A DNA stretch of 64,000 bases from NCBI RefSeq assembly GCF_949628265.1, contig NC_088789.1:29629883-29693882 (forward strand), in the 5' to 3' direction. This DNA comes from Cloeon dipterum (Eukaryota; Arthropoda; Insecta; Ephemeroptera; Baetidae). Positions 46,895 to 58,242 of the stretch are shown here, piece by piece (the stretch's first letter is position 1; every line of letters begins with the position of its first letter). Both the position numbers and the translations under genes were made by a program. The notes beneath the pieces were generated by a model, which did no database searches, was not told the origin of the DNA, and saw nothing but the letters and a program-made list of their open reading frames with translations.

Positions 46895-46983
46895 CATTGA
46901 ACACCATGGATAATTAGCAAGTGCTTTTTGATATTACAGTTGAGAATTGATGTTCCACATACTTTGCAATTTTGGAGCACAGT
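46895..46983 (-). pseudogene. Detached last zinc finger of a ZAD-ZF gene
   Basis: On the - strand it reads VLQNCKVCGTSILNCNIKKH, continues LLIIHGVQ and stops. This is the final finger and terminus of the family, with K/S replaced by T in CGTS. It lies 80 bases beyond the true end of ZF5 and has no other finger attached. A ZF-type 3' flank with GATTAATAAA follows it. Confidence 0.75.
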
Positions 46984-47062
46984 TAAAGGGACAATTAAAG
47001 GAGAAAAATCATAGCGTAATTTATATTTTCTCCAGAGAGAAACATGTCAATGATGGAAGCAT

Positions 47063-48717
47063 TCACTGAACACCATGGATATTTAACAAGTGGTTTTTCA
47101 TGCAATATTTGAGCATTGATTTTCCACATACTTTGCAATTTTTGAGCAGCTTGACCTTTAAATGAATTGACATTAGATGCACGAGAAGAAAAGATTTGGA
47201 AATGAAATGTTTTTTGCACTCATCACATTCCACTTTCATTTCTAGCAAATTGTGTTTCTCCGCGAAGTGGTTTTTCAAATGAGAAGTGGAATAGAAACTC
47301 TTTTTGCAGTGGGCACAGTTCTTCAATTTGGCTTGGTTGTGCATGCAGTTGTAATGCTGTTTCAAGATTTTCGCACTTTTGTAGTACCTTTTGCAGGGTA
47401 CACATTTAAATCCAAGAGCTTCGTGCTCCAAACCACGCCATTCGCGATTTCCATGTTTTCTTTTCATGTGGTAAATAAGCAAAGAGGGCAGTTTAAAAAT
47501 CTTTGGACACTTGGAACATTTGACCAAAACTTCTCTGCACTTTTTCAGGTGCGACTGGTACAAACCTGAACATTGAAACTCGTTTTGACAGCGAACACAT
47601 AAAAACTTTCTAATGTGACTATTGTAATAACGGACAGGAACGTCTAATGCGCAAATTTTGCAGCGTTTGAATACATGCTTTGAACTCATATGATATGCCA
47701 AAGTATCTTTTGTTGAGAACATTTCACCGCAGTTGTCGCACTTGAATGGCTTTTCTGATCTGTGTTTTCTGGCAACATGTCTTTGTAGAATATAATTCTT
47801 TGTTGTTTTGTATTCGCAATTTTCGCAATCAATCATTTCAGCACCATTAGTTTTATGAACAGAATCAAAGTGGGCCCTCATTTCAATTTTAGTTTTGAAA
47901 AACGAGACGCAGCCATGAAACGCGCACTTGACTGGAAATTCACGATGGACAAAACGAACATGTCGGCAATAGTCACTGCTCCGTTTGAATTTCTTGATGC
48001 AAAAATCGCATTTGAATATTTTTAGTCGTCCCCGTTTTTCATGCACTTCCTCGTTGTGATTTTCCCTTTCCTCGATTGTGTGAAAATATGTGGCACAATT
48101 ACGGTTTTCACATCTGATAGCGTCTTTGTGTGATTTCTTTACATGCTTTGTCAAATTGTTTAAGAATGAATATAGTTTACCACAGTAGAAACATTTTTTC
48201 TTTTGTGAAAAAATATTGGATTGTGTCTCCGATTCCGTTTCCACCTCTTCCTTTTCGACTTCATCTTCTTCACTTTCTGGTAGATCGACCTCTTCCAATG
48301 TCACCCAGCATTGCTCAAGATTTCCCTCTGAAAACATATTTATTAGAAATGAAAATTAATAAATAAAATGTAATTTTTACCGAAGTAATGTTTCCGCAGC
48401 TCCTTGGCTGCATCGTCCAATTCAAAATTCCACCAAACCAAAGCCTCGTCTGACATCCCATTGAATTTCCAAAGGAACCTTAGGGGAAATACTTTAAATA
48501 AAAAATAAAAAATTCCCGAATTCCTATGAACTCACTCGGCTTGCCAGAGACAAAAGTAGCAAATTTTGTCCTCGTCCTCGATTTTCTCTGTCAACTCGTG
48601 TCCACAGACATTGAAGAACCACTTCTGCAGTTTCACCTTGTCCACGTGGACAGCGGAGATAGCGCCGTCCGCCGTCGGAGTCTCGCAGATCAAGCAAAGC
48701 GTCTTTTGAATCGTCAT
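47063..48717 (-). CDS. ZAD-C2H2 zinc finger protein 5 (13 finger units, about 514 aa)
   Basis: Exons 48717-48536 (182 nt), 48478-48381 (98 nt) and 48327-47063. The ZAD starts MTIQKTLCLIC and ends ICYFCLWQAE, where the WHAE of the paralogues has become WQAE. Exon 2 reads VWWNFELDDAAKELRKHYF (Leu-Asp replaced by Phe-Glu). The finger exon opens EGNLEQCW with an acidic linker (ESEEDEVEKEEVETESE), followed by the standard 13 units ending HLLNIHGVQ. Its 3' end is followed by a duplicated last finger (46895-46983). Probable nuclear DNA-binding regulator. Confidence 0.87.
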
Positions 48718-49921
48718 TTCTATTAGACCAGCTGCACCTGAATGAAAGAAGGAAGGTTGCAGGTGAAACAGGGCGATCGAAGCGCCACTCTAAGGATAAA
48801 GGTTTAAATTTTGGTTGGCGTGGTTTAATTTAAACTAGTGAACGTTGCAGAAAATATGATATATTTGTTTTAGTTTTAATTAAAATAAAAATTAAACTTT
48901 TATTTATATTACAATATATTATATCTTCAATTAATAGTCAATAAAGAACAAAATGAATTCATATTCAACTTGCCTTTCATTTATTAGGGGCCCCACGTTC
49001 CATTGCACATCTTGCGAGTGCAAAACCGAAAAAACCGTAAAACATATTAAAAAGATTTGAGTGGAAGTCAAAAATTTCAAATGGTTCTCGATCTTGATCT
49101 GTGCTAATAATATAATGGGTTGGAAAAAGGCTTGGAACTTTTTATATTTCGGCTGTTTCAACGAAATTTTGAAAAATTAAGTGTCAAAAAGCGCGTTTAA
49201 CGATGATTACAATCAAATGAAACAATTCGAAACCCTGGGTCATACCGTGACCCTGAGATATTCCTAAAAAAACATTTTTCTCGATTTTCAAAATAAAAGT
49301 ACATCGCAAAAATCTTTCTATAACTATATTTTAATTAAATCAAAATTAAAATTTGCGACGAGTTTACTCTGCATTCATAGATTCTTTTAGTCTTCTACAT
49401 TTTCTTTCATTGCCACATCGAGAGTGCTTTAAACAAATTATACGGATAGCTTTTAATTTGTTTGTTAGTTTCAAATTTAAAAAATATCTCAAAGCAAATA
49501 CGATTTTTGCTCTAGCTTTAACAAAAAACATTTTATGAATTTTCTTCTATATAACGAAAGTATTCCAAAGATGCGAGAGAGGGTAAGAATTTCGGAATTT
49601 ATTCTTTTCTCTCTTTTTCTGCTTTATCTCCAAGAAATACTCGCTTTGAATTCTTCCCGTTTGTTCATTCTTGTGTCGGAATCAGGAGGTTGAAGACCAC
49701 ACATCTCGGAATTGGACGAACCAAATTCAAATTCACGTTAAGCTTTTGTAAGTTTTCCCTATTTACATTCTTATTTCTGGATTTAAAAACATTGGAAATT
49801 TTCATTACAGACCAAAAGGAAGCCCAGCCAATTAGATTTTCGATCAGGAAGCACAAAGGAGATTGATTTTGTGAGAAATTATAAATTTGACTTTTTCACG
49901 TTATATTATTTTTTTCTATTT
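48718..49921. other. Intergenic between the - strand ZF5 and the + strand ZF gene
   Basis: ZF 5' flank to about 48960, then a stretch (49080-49260) sharing TTCGGCTGT..GAAATTTTGAAAAAT and AACAATTCGAAACCCTGGGT with 45440-45560. No ZAD exon for the + strand gene is visible here. Confidence 0.5.
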
Positions 49922-50148
49922 TGTTTTCCAGCCTTGAGAAAAATTTCTGAAAGAATCAAGAAAAAGAAGATTCTGATAAATAGAAAAAAACGGCTGATGA
50001 GCACATTATGGGAAAATGAATTGAATTCTACACGCCAATTAACAGCCCATGTAAGATTGATACATGAAAATGCAGTCAGGTTTGAAAATAACCGTTGTAT
50101 TACTTATTTTCACACAGTTGAAGAAGAGCACCCGAAAAAATTCGAAAT
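49922..50148 (+). pseudogene. Decayed N-terminal finger region of the + strand ZF gene
   Basis: After an acceptor-like TTTTCCAG the frame gives RQLTAHVRLIHENAVRFENN and CITYFHTVEEE, clearly units 1-2 of the ZAD-ZF family. The first Cys pair (KCLYCGK in paralogues) is lost to small indels (LMSTLWENE), and a frame change occurs near EEEHP just before the intact fingers. Confidence 0.65.
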
Positions 50149-51105
50149 ATGCCTACAGGGTGGCAAAGATTCCAATGTCACTTTTGTGACAAGAGGTTGA
50201 CAAGAATTGATAGTTACAGAAGTCACATTCGTCTGGTCCATCGGGAATACTCTGAAAAATGTTCTGCTCGTCGCTGCATCGCTTACTTCAAAACACCCGA
50301 CGAGTTGAAAATCCACTTTGACTCCGTCCATAGAGCAGAAGAAGAATCCAAAAAATTTAAATGCGGAAAATGTGATTTCTCATTTAAAGAAAAGCGAATT
50401 TTAACACAACACATCAATAACAAACACGGAACAGGCAATCTTGAGTGTGACTTTTGTACAAAACAATTCGGCTCCAGGAATCGTATATTGAATCATATGC
50501 GAGATTGTCACATTTGGAGGCGGTGCAGAATTTGCGAATTGGACGTGGCTGTTGGGAAATACAAAGGTTGGCATTTGTTGGAGAAGAACTGCCAGCGCTG
50601 CAATAACAAGTTCAAGTGCTCGGGATGCTATCAAAAGCATCTGGATCATTGCAAACAAACTCCGTTCAAGTGTGGAGTTTGCCTCAAAATCTTCAAGAAA
50701 AGAAATCTTTTAGATCATCACTTGAAAAGCAAAAGTGGAAAATGCCAAAAATCAAAGCTGTTGAAGAAACGCGAAAATCACCGGCCGAAAGGAAGTTTGA
50801 GATCAAAAATCCATTTGAAGGTTGAAGCCGCGAAGAAGAAGAAGTTCTGCTTGAAACGCTGCTCGCATTGCTCAGCCAGTTTCCGTCGTTTCAGAGATTT
50901 GAAGGAGCACCTTTTGAGCGCACACGATTTGATCGGGTTCAAATTCGGGTGTGCGACGTGCGGCAAGAAGTTTTTGTTCAAACAGCATCTGCTGGAACAC
51001 GTGCGAGTGGCGTACATGGAGCAGTGCGACATTTGCCAAAAATGGTTCACTAAAAATTGCAGGGAGTTACACATGGAATACAACCATCCCAATTTCAATA
51101 ACTAA
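50149..51105 (+). CDS. C2H2 zinc finger protein on the + strand, no ZAD (318 aa from MPTGWQRF)
   Basis: About ten finger units follow the first in-frame Met: FQCHFC, EKCSARRC (C-x4-C), FKCGKC, LECDFC, RRCRIC, the NKFKCSGCYQKHLDHC unit, FKCGVC, then a basic spacer of about 40 residues, RCSHC, FGCATC and QCDIC. Unit order and the CSGCYQKH signature match the - strand ZAD-ZF genes, so it is an inverted, older relative. The unit beginning FGCATC has HVRVAY, with Tyr where the last His should be. Upstream fingers are decayed and no ZAD or exon 2 is seen. The long intact frame suggests either recent loss of the N-terminus or a shortened functional gene. Confidence 0.6.
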   Translation: MPTGWQRFQCHFCDKRLTRIDSYRSHIRLVHREYSEKCSARRCIAYFKTPDELKIHFDSVHRAEEESKKFKCGKCDFSFKEKRILTQHINNKHGTGNLECDFCTKQFGSRNRILNHMRDCHIWRRCRICELDVAVGKYKGWHLLEKNCQRCNNKFKCSGCYQKHLDHCKQTPFKCGVCLKIFKKRNLLDHHLKSKSGKCQKSKLLKKRENHRPKGSLRSKIHLKVEAAKKKKFCLKRCSHCSASFRRFRDLKEHLLSAHDLIGFKFGCATCGKKFLFKQHLLEHVRVAYMEQCDICQKWFTKNCRELHMEYNHPNFNN

Positions 51106-51359
51106 TTTGTGTCATTCATAGATTAAATTAAACTTTGACAAGCTAGCATGTATATATATTCAACTTAGTAGATTAGTAAAAATTTGTGTAGGACTTAAGA
51201 TAGAAAATAAATCATCTTCAATGTATGCATCTTTATTTAATTTACAAAATATTCACGATAATTTCAATACGATATCTTTTGTATTGCTGTTTTTCTTCAA
51301 GATTCGTACATTACAAACTGACGAGAAATAAATTTTTTTCATAATTTAGTTTATGCAGT

Positions 51360-51560
51360 GAACAGCGAGAGATATAATCGAAACAGAAGATCCCATCAAT
51401 CAACGTCCAAACAGCTCTGACAACCCTAATACCTTCGACGTGCGGGGTCGCTTTTTGGAAATACCAATTAATTCAATTTTTTAAAAAAGACGGGTCTAAA
51501 TATGATATATTAATGAACGGCTGTTCTTCCGAGTTCTAGGGATTGAAAGATTACCGCTAG
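51360..51560. repeat. Duplicated intergenic block (copy 1)
   Basis: It shares ACAGAAGATCCCAT(C/T)AATCAAC, ACAACCCTA and the GAGTTCTAGGGATTG region with 56255-56475. Both precede a - strand ZF gene's 3' flank at a distance of 1-2 kb. Confidence 0.5.
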
Positions 51561-52029
51561 GTTTCAGCGCAATCAGCATTTAAAGTAGCGCTGTTACATT
51601 TGCAATTCACTTTTTGATTTTGATTTGCTGTTTAGGGGAAACGAATTGGAGACATGGGGGAGATGCCCATTCATTGCGAGGGGGGTCTTCATTATTATAT
51701 TTCTTCAGCCAACATGCTGCCGCAAAAATGAACGAATTGACGAGAGCGGCGCTCTGGCGTCCTGCAGGTTGCAAACTTGCTCTCGGACATCTGTGGCAAT
51801 ATTTCGTAGTTCATCTCCAGCTAACTAAAGTTATCACTGCGTAGTTTGCTGTCTCAAACGCGGGCGAGCAGCACATTCGGCAGCGCTCTCCAAGCTTTTG
51901 TCAAGAGATCAAGGCTTTAAAAAAATTTCTTGAAAGGCCATTCGGCGGAAAAAAGAAAAAGCATCGTGTCTCTGTCTGCATGCGTTGAGCAAAATAAAGA
52001 ATATTATTTGTTCACTCTGACAAAATCTT

Positions 52030-52340
52030 TTTCCTCTGCATCATAAAATGGAAATTTCCGTGCAATTTGCGGCCAAACGAATGATCACGGGCACTGCAAA
52101 AATCAGCCGGGAGTTTATATGAATTCGCAAAAAATCGCCTCCAATCAAGGCCCTGATTGCTGGCTGCTCGCTTGCAGTCGCCGCATTTATTTATTTATCG
52201 GCTCAATAGACATTTTCGCGGACGTAATTGCCGCGCAAAAATAAATGCAATCGCTGATTTTGACGCGCGTCTTTCGCCACCTTTTTATTTTGGAAGCAAC
52301 GCACCACTCAAAAATGTCCGCTACATTCACTCTTTTACAT
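52030..52340. repeat. CCAAT-containing module (copy 1)
   Basis: Core CCAATCA.GGCCCTGATTGCTG, then CTGCTCGCTTGCAG, TTTATTTATTTATCGGC, GGACGTAATTGCCGCG and TGTCCGCTACATTCACTCTTT. It recurs at 55775-55925 (core only) and 57700-58015 (whole). It lies about 200 bases beyond the 3' end of ZF6. Confidence 0.6.
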
Positions 52341-52545
52341 AAATAGACAAAAATGATACAAAACATAAGAATTTGTAACCAATTTATAATTAAAATCTGT
52401 ATCGATGAAAGAGTTTTCGCATTAATAATTTTATTGCTTTCCCAATGAACAAAAATAAAGATAGAAAAGAAAACAGCATAAATAATCAAATTTGGAATGA
52501 AATTCTATGAATTTATTTATTTGACAACGTCTTCAGCTTTCATTT

Positions 52546-53743
52546 TCATGTTTTATGATTTTTCTGATTTTTGCAAGATTTCAAGTGAGATTTGTGCAAA
52601 TCTAAACATTGGAATTTGCTCTTGCAGCGATTGCACTTTGTGATTTTCAAGTGACAATATTTCTTGTAATGAACAGTCAAAACCATTTTGCAAAAAGCAC
52701 AAACCTCGAAATTGTGGAAGTTTTTCACATGTTTTCTCAATTCAGATCGACAAAAGAAAAGTTTTTCACACATTTTACATTTCGTGGATTTGAGTAAATG
52801 TTTTCGAACCATGTGTCTTACCAAATCAAATTTTCGCATCGCTTTGTAATCGCAATCATTGCATTTGAACATTCTTGCCATGTCATCTTTCCCGTGAGCA
52901 GAATCAAAGTGTGCTTTCATTTCGATTTTTGTTTTGAAAAATGACAAGCAACCAATACGAGAGCATTTTACGGGAAACTCTTTGTGAACCCTGCGAACAT
53001 GCGTACAATAGTTATTTGCTCCCTCACATTCCTTCCCACAAAAACTGCAATTGAATTTTTCTCGTTCCTTTGGTTTCTCGTGGACATTCTTTGTGTGCTC
53101 TTCTCTTTCTTCAAGAGTTTGGAAATAAGTAGCACATTTGCGATATTCACATCTGATTGCTTCCTTGTGCAAATTCTTCATATGTCCTGACAATTGATAA
53201 GAATATTTAAATATTTTCCCGCAGTAGAAGCATTTCCATCGCCTCTGCCGGGTTTCAGCTTCGACAATTCGTCTCTCTTCACCGTCAGCACTTTTTGGAA
53301 GCTCAATTTTGTCCAACTGCACCCAACACTGCTCCAATTTACCCTCTGAAAATTCATTATAAAATAAGAAATTTTAAAAACTCCAAATTTCACTTTATAC
53401 TCACCAAAATATTTCTTCCGCAGCTCCTTGGCTGCATCGTCCAAATCCAAAATCCACCAAACCAAAGACTCGTCCACCATCTCATCGAATTTCCATTGAA
53501 ACCTTAGATAAAAATCCTCATTTAAAAAAGAAGATTCCTTGAATAACTTCTAAAAACTCACTCGGCATGCCACAGACAAAAATAGCAAATCAGGTCATCG
53601 TCCTCAATTTCCTCGGCGAATTCGTGTCCACAGACGTTTAGAAACCAAGCCTCCAGTTTGTCCTTGTCCACGTGGACAGCAAGGACAGCGCCGTCCGCCG
53701 TCGGACGCTCACAAATCAAGCACAACGCTCTTTGAAACGACAT
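52546..53743 (-). CDS. ZAD-C2H2 zinc finger protein 6, short subtype (8 finger units, about 359 aa)
   Basis: Exons 53743-53562 (182 nt), 53502-53405 (98 nt) and 53345-52546. The ZAD reads MSFQRALCLICERPTADGAV..ICYFCLWHAEF. Exon 2 gives MVDESLVWWILDLDDAAKELR. The finger exon opens EGKLEQCWVQLDKIELPKS. Units 1-8 correspond to the first eight of the long genes, including C-x4-C units 2 and 4 and the Cys-ended units 7-8 (KCNRC..LHKSHLKSC). The protein then stops in a Lys/Asn-rich tail (KNQKNHKT). ZF7 ends the same way, so this is a subtype rather than damage. Confidence 0.86.
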
Positions 53744-55774
53744 TTCTATTAGACTACCTGAACCTGAGTGAAAGGTGGAAGGTTCCAGGTGGCCAAGCTA
53801 TTGAAGCGCCTTCCTTAGGAGAGGCATCAAACCCTTGAATTCGCTTGGCGGGAAAGCTTTAAATTAACGGGCTTAAAAGACCTTTTTTTCCTGAGATTTT
53901 CTAAAATTTCTCACCTTCTCCATGGAAAATTAATAGAGCACTTTAATTTATTGCAAATGGTCTGCAATTTACAAAATTCCATCAAAAGTGTAGTTAACGC
54001 TTGTGGCACAATACGTAGTGTTTTGTTACACACAGGGGCCGTTTCTGGGAATAAGAAGAAGACTTGGGCAGCTTAATGTTGGAAAGATATTTATTATTCG
54101 CTCTGGCGTTCGCGACGGCAGAGTGCGTGCAAAATACCAAAAGAGGAAATTGGCTTGCAAAGCGGCGCGGGGTGAGGCCAGAGAAAAGCGTCAGAGTCTG
54201 AGCAAAAACTCTCTCGCGGCATAAAAATGCCTCATCTTGATGCCGCAGCAGCGGCAAACAGCAAAGATCATAAAATGCCGCGTCGTCGTCGCCCCGCGCT
54301 CTTTAAAGCAGACGAACGGGCGCTTGCGTGTCTTCCGCTTCTGCCTCAAGCACCATTATTGTGCTTTAGGGTTGCCATTCCAGTTGCCTTTCAATGATGT
54401 AAATGATATTAATTATTTTTTTAATATAGTTCTCTGGTTTTGCAAAATTCAATTTAATTTTAATATGGTATGAATTACTGTAAAAAAAGAGCTAATAATA
54501 TTGGTGAGCACTGTCTGTTTCTTGAAAACATTATTTATTTTTCAAATTTAAGGGAATATATTTCCTCAAATTTTGATCGCGATAAAGGGATTATATGATG
54601 GTGAGGCCTAACAAGGTTTTTCCCTCCTTCGTTTCCAGGAAATGAGTGATAGTTTACACGGCGTGCACATCAGAAATATCGTTTTTCAATTTGATTCCAA
54701 GCCGAATAAAAAGCTGAATATGTAGAAAGAAGTGATCGTTTGAAAAATGATGAAGTTGCCATTCTCCTTTTCCTTTAAAATTCCTGCTTTTTTGAGTTGT
54801 GGCAACCTTATTATAGAAATCACCGGACAGACAGCAAAAAGCGAAAGGCAGGAATTAGCGCTGGCGCTTGTTAACACTGGCGTTCGTTTTATTATAAAAA
54901 TGAGAGCGCCGTCTGCTTGCCTGCTTTCGTTTGTGTTTTTCCGCCGAACGAGTGCAATGCGCGCGTGTCATCGGCGATAAATTGGAATCGCGGATCCCGG
55001 CTGTCGGGATGCTGGAAGAACGCGGGCCAATCAGCGGCCAATTTCCTGCCGATGATAGACGTTTATTTTCGCACTAATCATTCGCTGATACATAAAATTA
55101 TTTGTTGAAAGTGTATAGAAGATAAAAATAAAGTTTTTTGTGATTTTTTAAGTTTTGCGTGGATTGTTTTTGTTTCACTCACGCCTCATACTCTTTGTTT
55201 ATAAATTTTCATAAAATAAGCAAAATAAATTTGGTAGAGCTATATGGCTAATGCGAATCATATATGGCATTTTATTTGATTTAAACTGTCGTTTGCTTCA
55301 AGTGTACAAATACATCAATATTTATCTATGAGAAAAGCAATTCCAAAAATTTCCTAACTAACATATCAGTAATTCAATAAAGAAAAATTTTTCAAAGTTT
55401 TGGACACGTTTTCGGCAAGAAAATGTAAAAAGGTATGTATGAAATGAGCACATATTCATGCTCAAATGTCTTTTGTACAAATAAATGACATACATGGTGA
55501 TTTCTACACAATACATTTGTTTGGTTGCGGTTGGCCGGCCGCGAGGAATTTCCCACAAGGCCCTGCGCACGGGCGCTGCACCGTTCTATTAATCAATTTC
55601 CCGTTGTTCTGTATGTTCTCGCGAAATGCAAATTGGATTATTTGCTCGGCGCGTGGATCGCACACTTTTCGTCACTCTCCATACTAAATTGGAAAAACGG
55701 CGAAGCTCCACGAACGGACATTCCTCACCGCACCATTCACCAAGCCACGCGATGAGATTAAATTAAAAAAGATT
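53744..55774. other. Intergenic, 5' of ZF6
   Basis: Two kilobases without a supported gene. GC-rich patches (54090-54340 and 54840-55040) and a TATTATAAAAATGAGAG stretch at about 54889 could be promoter sequence, but no coding region follows. Confidence 0.45.
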
Positions 55775-55925
55775 GTGCTGGCAAATAAATGAGCGCCAAT
55801 CACGGCCCTGATTGCTGTCCGCTCGCTCGTAGCAACCTTGTTTATTTATTTGTCGGACAATCAATCGCGGCTCAAGGGCCATTCTCGCGGACGTAAATGC
55901 CGCGCGAAAAATTTACGACACATAC
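55775..55925. repeat. CCAAT-containing module (copy 2, core)
   Basis: GCCAATCACGGCCCTGATTG, TTTATTTATTTGTCGGAC and GCGGACGTAAATGCCGCGCG match the other two copies. Confidence 0.6.
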
Positions 55926-56254
55926 CGTTCCAATTGAAGAAACAAGGTAATCGTGAGGCTTAACCCATTTTATCAAATGCATTCTTTCTAGTGCGAGTCT
56001 GTTCCGCTAAGTAAATTGTCAACCACTGCCGGTTGCACGATTTGGATGAAATTTGAAAAGCGGATCACGAAAATAAACACGGGATGTAAGCACAAAAGAA
56101 GATTAATATATGTTACTCGAAAAGAGTCAAAGTATCTTGAAAAAGAAGAACGTTGACATTTCGCTGGAATTTGGTTTCTCACTAACAATAAAGAGCAGCC
56201 TCCTGAACAAAGGCGCATGCAAGCGTGGAATGTGCGGCAAGAGGAATGAATAAA

Positions 56255-56475
56255 GGGTAGAACAGAAGATCCCATTAATCAACATCAAAACAGCTGTGAC
56301 AACCCTATCCTCCGACGAGAGATCACTTTTTGGGAATTCCAATTAAATCAATTTTTTTAAAAACAGCGTGTGTAAATTATGATATTTCTGGACAGCTGTC
56401 CTGCGGAGGTCTAGGGACTGGACGATTGCTTCATAGGTTTCGGTACAATCAGCGTCTCTGCTGTCTGCGTGCGTT
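56255..56475. repeat. Duplicated intergenic block (copy 2)
   Basis: Second copy of 51360-51560. It continues into CTGCGTGCGTTGAGCA..GAATATTATTT, which matches 51977-52010. Confidence 0.5.
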
Positions 56476-56546
56476 GAGCAGCCTTGTGAATATTATTTAT
56501 TCACTCTGGTGGAACCAAAATAGAATATTGAGCCACTAAGTATTCA

Positions 56547-56662
56547 CAAGTGCCTGGTGCGCCCATATCATCCGTTCGCGGTGTTGTTGTTGTTTCCCGG
56601 GTTTCAGCATTCGTGCTAGTGCAGAGCGCGCCCTTCCCGCTCCTCAGACGGGGATAAAAAAG
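56547..56662 (+). promoter_or_regulatory. Promoter-like module (second copy, no gene attached)
   Basis: It matches 16626-16745, including CAGCATTCGTGCTAGTGCAG and GGGGATAAAAAAG. Nothing downstream resembles the A receptor first exon. Confidence 0.35.
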
Positions 56663-57699
56663 TCTAAACGCAGACCACTAAATTATTGAATTTTTTGCAT
56701 CTTGAAGCGACAATAAGCTAATTATAAATTATGACGGAATGCCACTCGAGCATCGCTTCCTCCATCTTCGCCGGACACAGCATCTTCCAAATAATCGCGA
56801 GAGGCTCTTCTTTCAGCCTCGTTGCTCGTTTTTGTTGCCACAACGACGCCTGCCGCCATCTCGACTTTGTTGCTCGCACGCGCAAGAGTGAAAATCGCAT
56901 CAACAAGCTCATACATTCCTTCCGTTAACCACGTGCCATGTTTTAGTTAAGGTCAACAGAGTGCAGTTTTGCAACTCTGACACTTTATTCATTTGTTAAA
57001 TTACTATACACAAATAAAATACACCTGAATAAATAAACTTTGGCCTTGAACGATGAGCTTCATCAGGATTATATGTCTCGAGTTTTTATATTAATTACGC
57101 AAATTACACCACAAACAAATCTATATATATTTTTTAATTTATAATATTTTCACACTAATTAAAGACTTTGCTAGTTTGATTTTTGGTCGGCTGGCTTTCA
57201 AACGAGATTAATATTATATGGCTTGAAAGCCGCTTTGTGTCGGTCGGGCCATTCCTGTTAGAATAAATAAGTAAATTACGGCGGTCAGGCTCAAGTCGTC
57301 GGAGGGGCGAAGGAAAAGCTTGTTTCGCCAAAGTGTTTGGACGTCATCTTTATCGGCTCGCCTTTCTATAAATGAACTCCGAGAGGTATTAATTAATTAA
57401 TAATACGGCTCAATACGCTTCGGTTGTAGGGAGAGAGCTAACAATAATGTATCACAAGCAGAAAGGTTCAGATGATTTATTGGGTCTGTTCCCCGGATCA
57501 AATCGCCAATTGAGCGCGTGTCTCGAGAGGATCACTCGCGAGGGAGTTGAATGCGCGGTTCATTGTCAGTTCGCAATAACAGGAGCGAGCGAACGAGTAC
57601 GCTGATATTGCGGCAGTAATTTTATGTAGATTCTAGTTTTTTTTACACATGTGTTAGGCGCGTCCATTTGCAATTAATCTCTGTTGACGGGCAACAAAT
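56663..57699. other. Gene-free stretch
   Basis: Short overlapping ORFs on both strands at 56720-56930 have no recognised domain. No repeats were recognised. Confidence 0.4.
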
Positions 57700-58015
57700 T
57701 TTGTGCCTCTGCATTGTTATGATGAAATACACATTTCCTTGCAATTTGCAGCCGAATTATTCGTCACGGACACTGCCATATAATCAGCCGAAAAATTTAT
57801 ATTTATTCGCACACACATCCTGGCGAATAAATATCCACCAATCACGGCCCTCATTGCTGGCTGCTCGCTCGCAGCCACCGCGTTTATTTATTTGTCGGCC
57901 AATAATCGCGGCTCAAAGGACATTCTGAGGACGTAATTGCCTCGCTAAAATTTTTGACACCGCTTTTTTATTTATTTTGGCACCACTAAAAAACGTCCGC
58001 TTCATTCACTCTTTG
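57700..58015. repeat. CCAAT-containing module (copy 3)
   Basis: Full-length counterpart of 52030-52340, about 230 bases beyond the 3' end of ZF7, the same relative position as copy 1 to ZF6. Confidence 0.6.
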
Positions 58016-58242
58016 AAATGAACACAGAAAAACGAAAATGCAGCATATAATTTTTTTCTTGTATTTATTTAACCTTTGAATTTAAGATAAGCTTTTAGCG
58101 ATATGATTGAAACAAAAACAATTGAAAAAATTTGTAATGAATAAAAAAGGAATATTTAGCACATTTGGACTGAACTTCTTTGAATGTACTTGGGTGTTTT
58201 CATAGAAGACATTTTGATATCGTCCCCAACTTACATTTTTTT

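Noticed and set aside
53994..54473. GC-rich ORFs at 54 kb as a gene
   Set aside because: Several frames are open on both strands; there are no domains, no splice-linked continuation and no paralogue.
56718..56928. Overlapping 60-65 codon ORFs on both strands
   Set aside because: No domain and no repeat or paralogue support. Open frames in several registers in a GC-richer patch are expected by chance.
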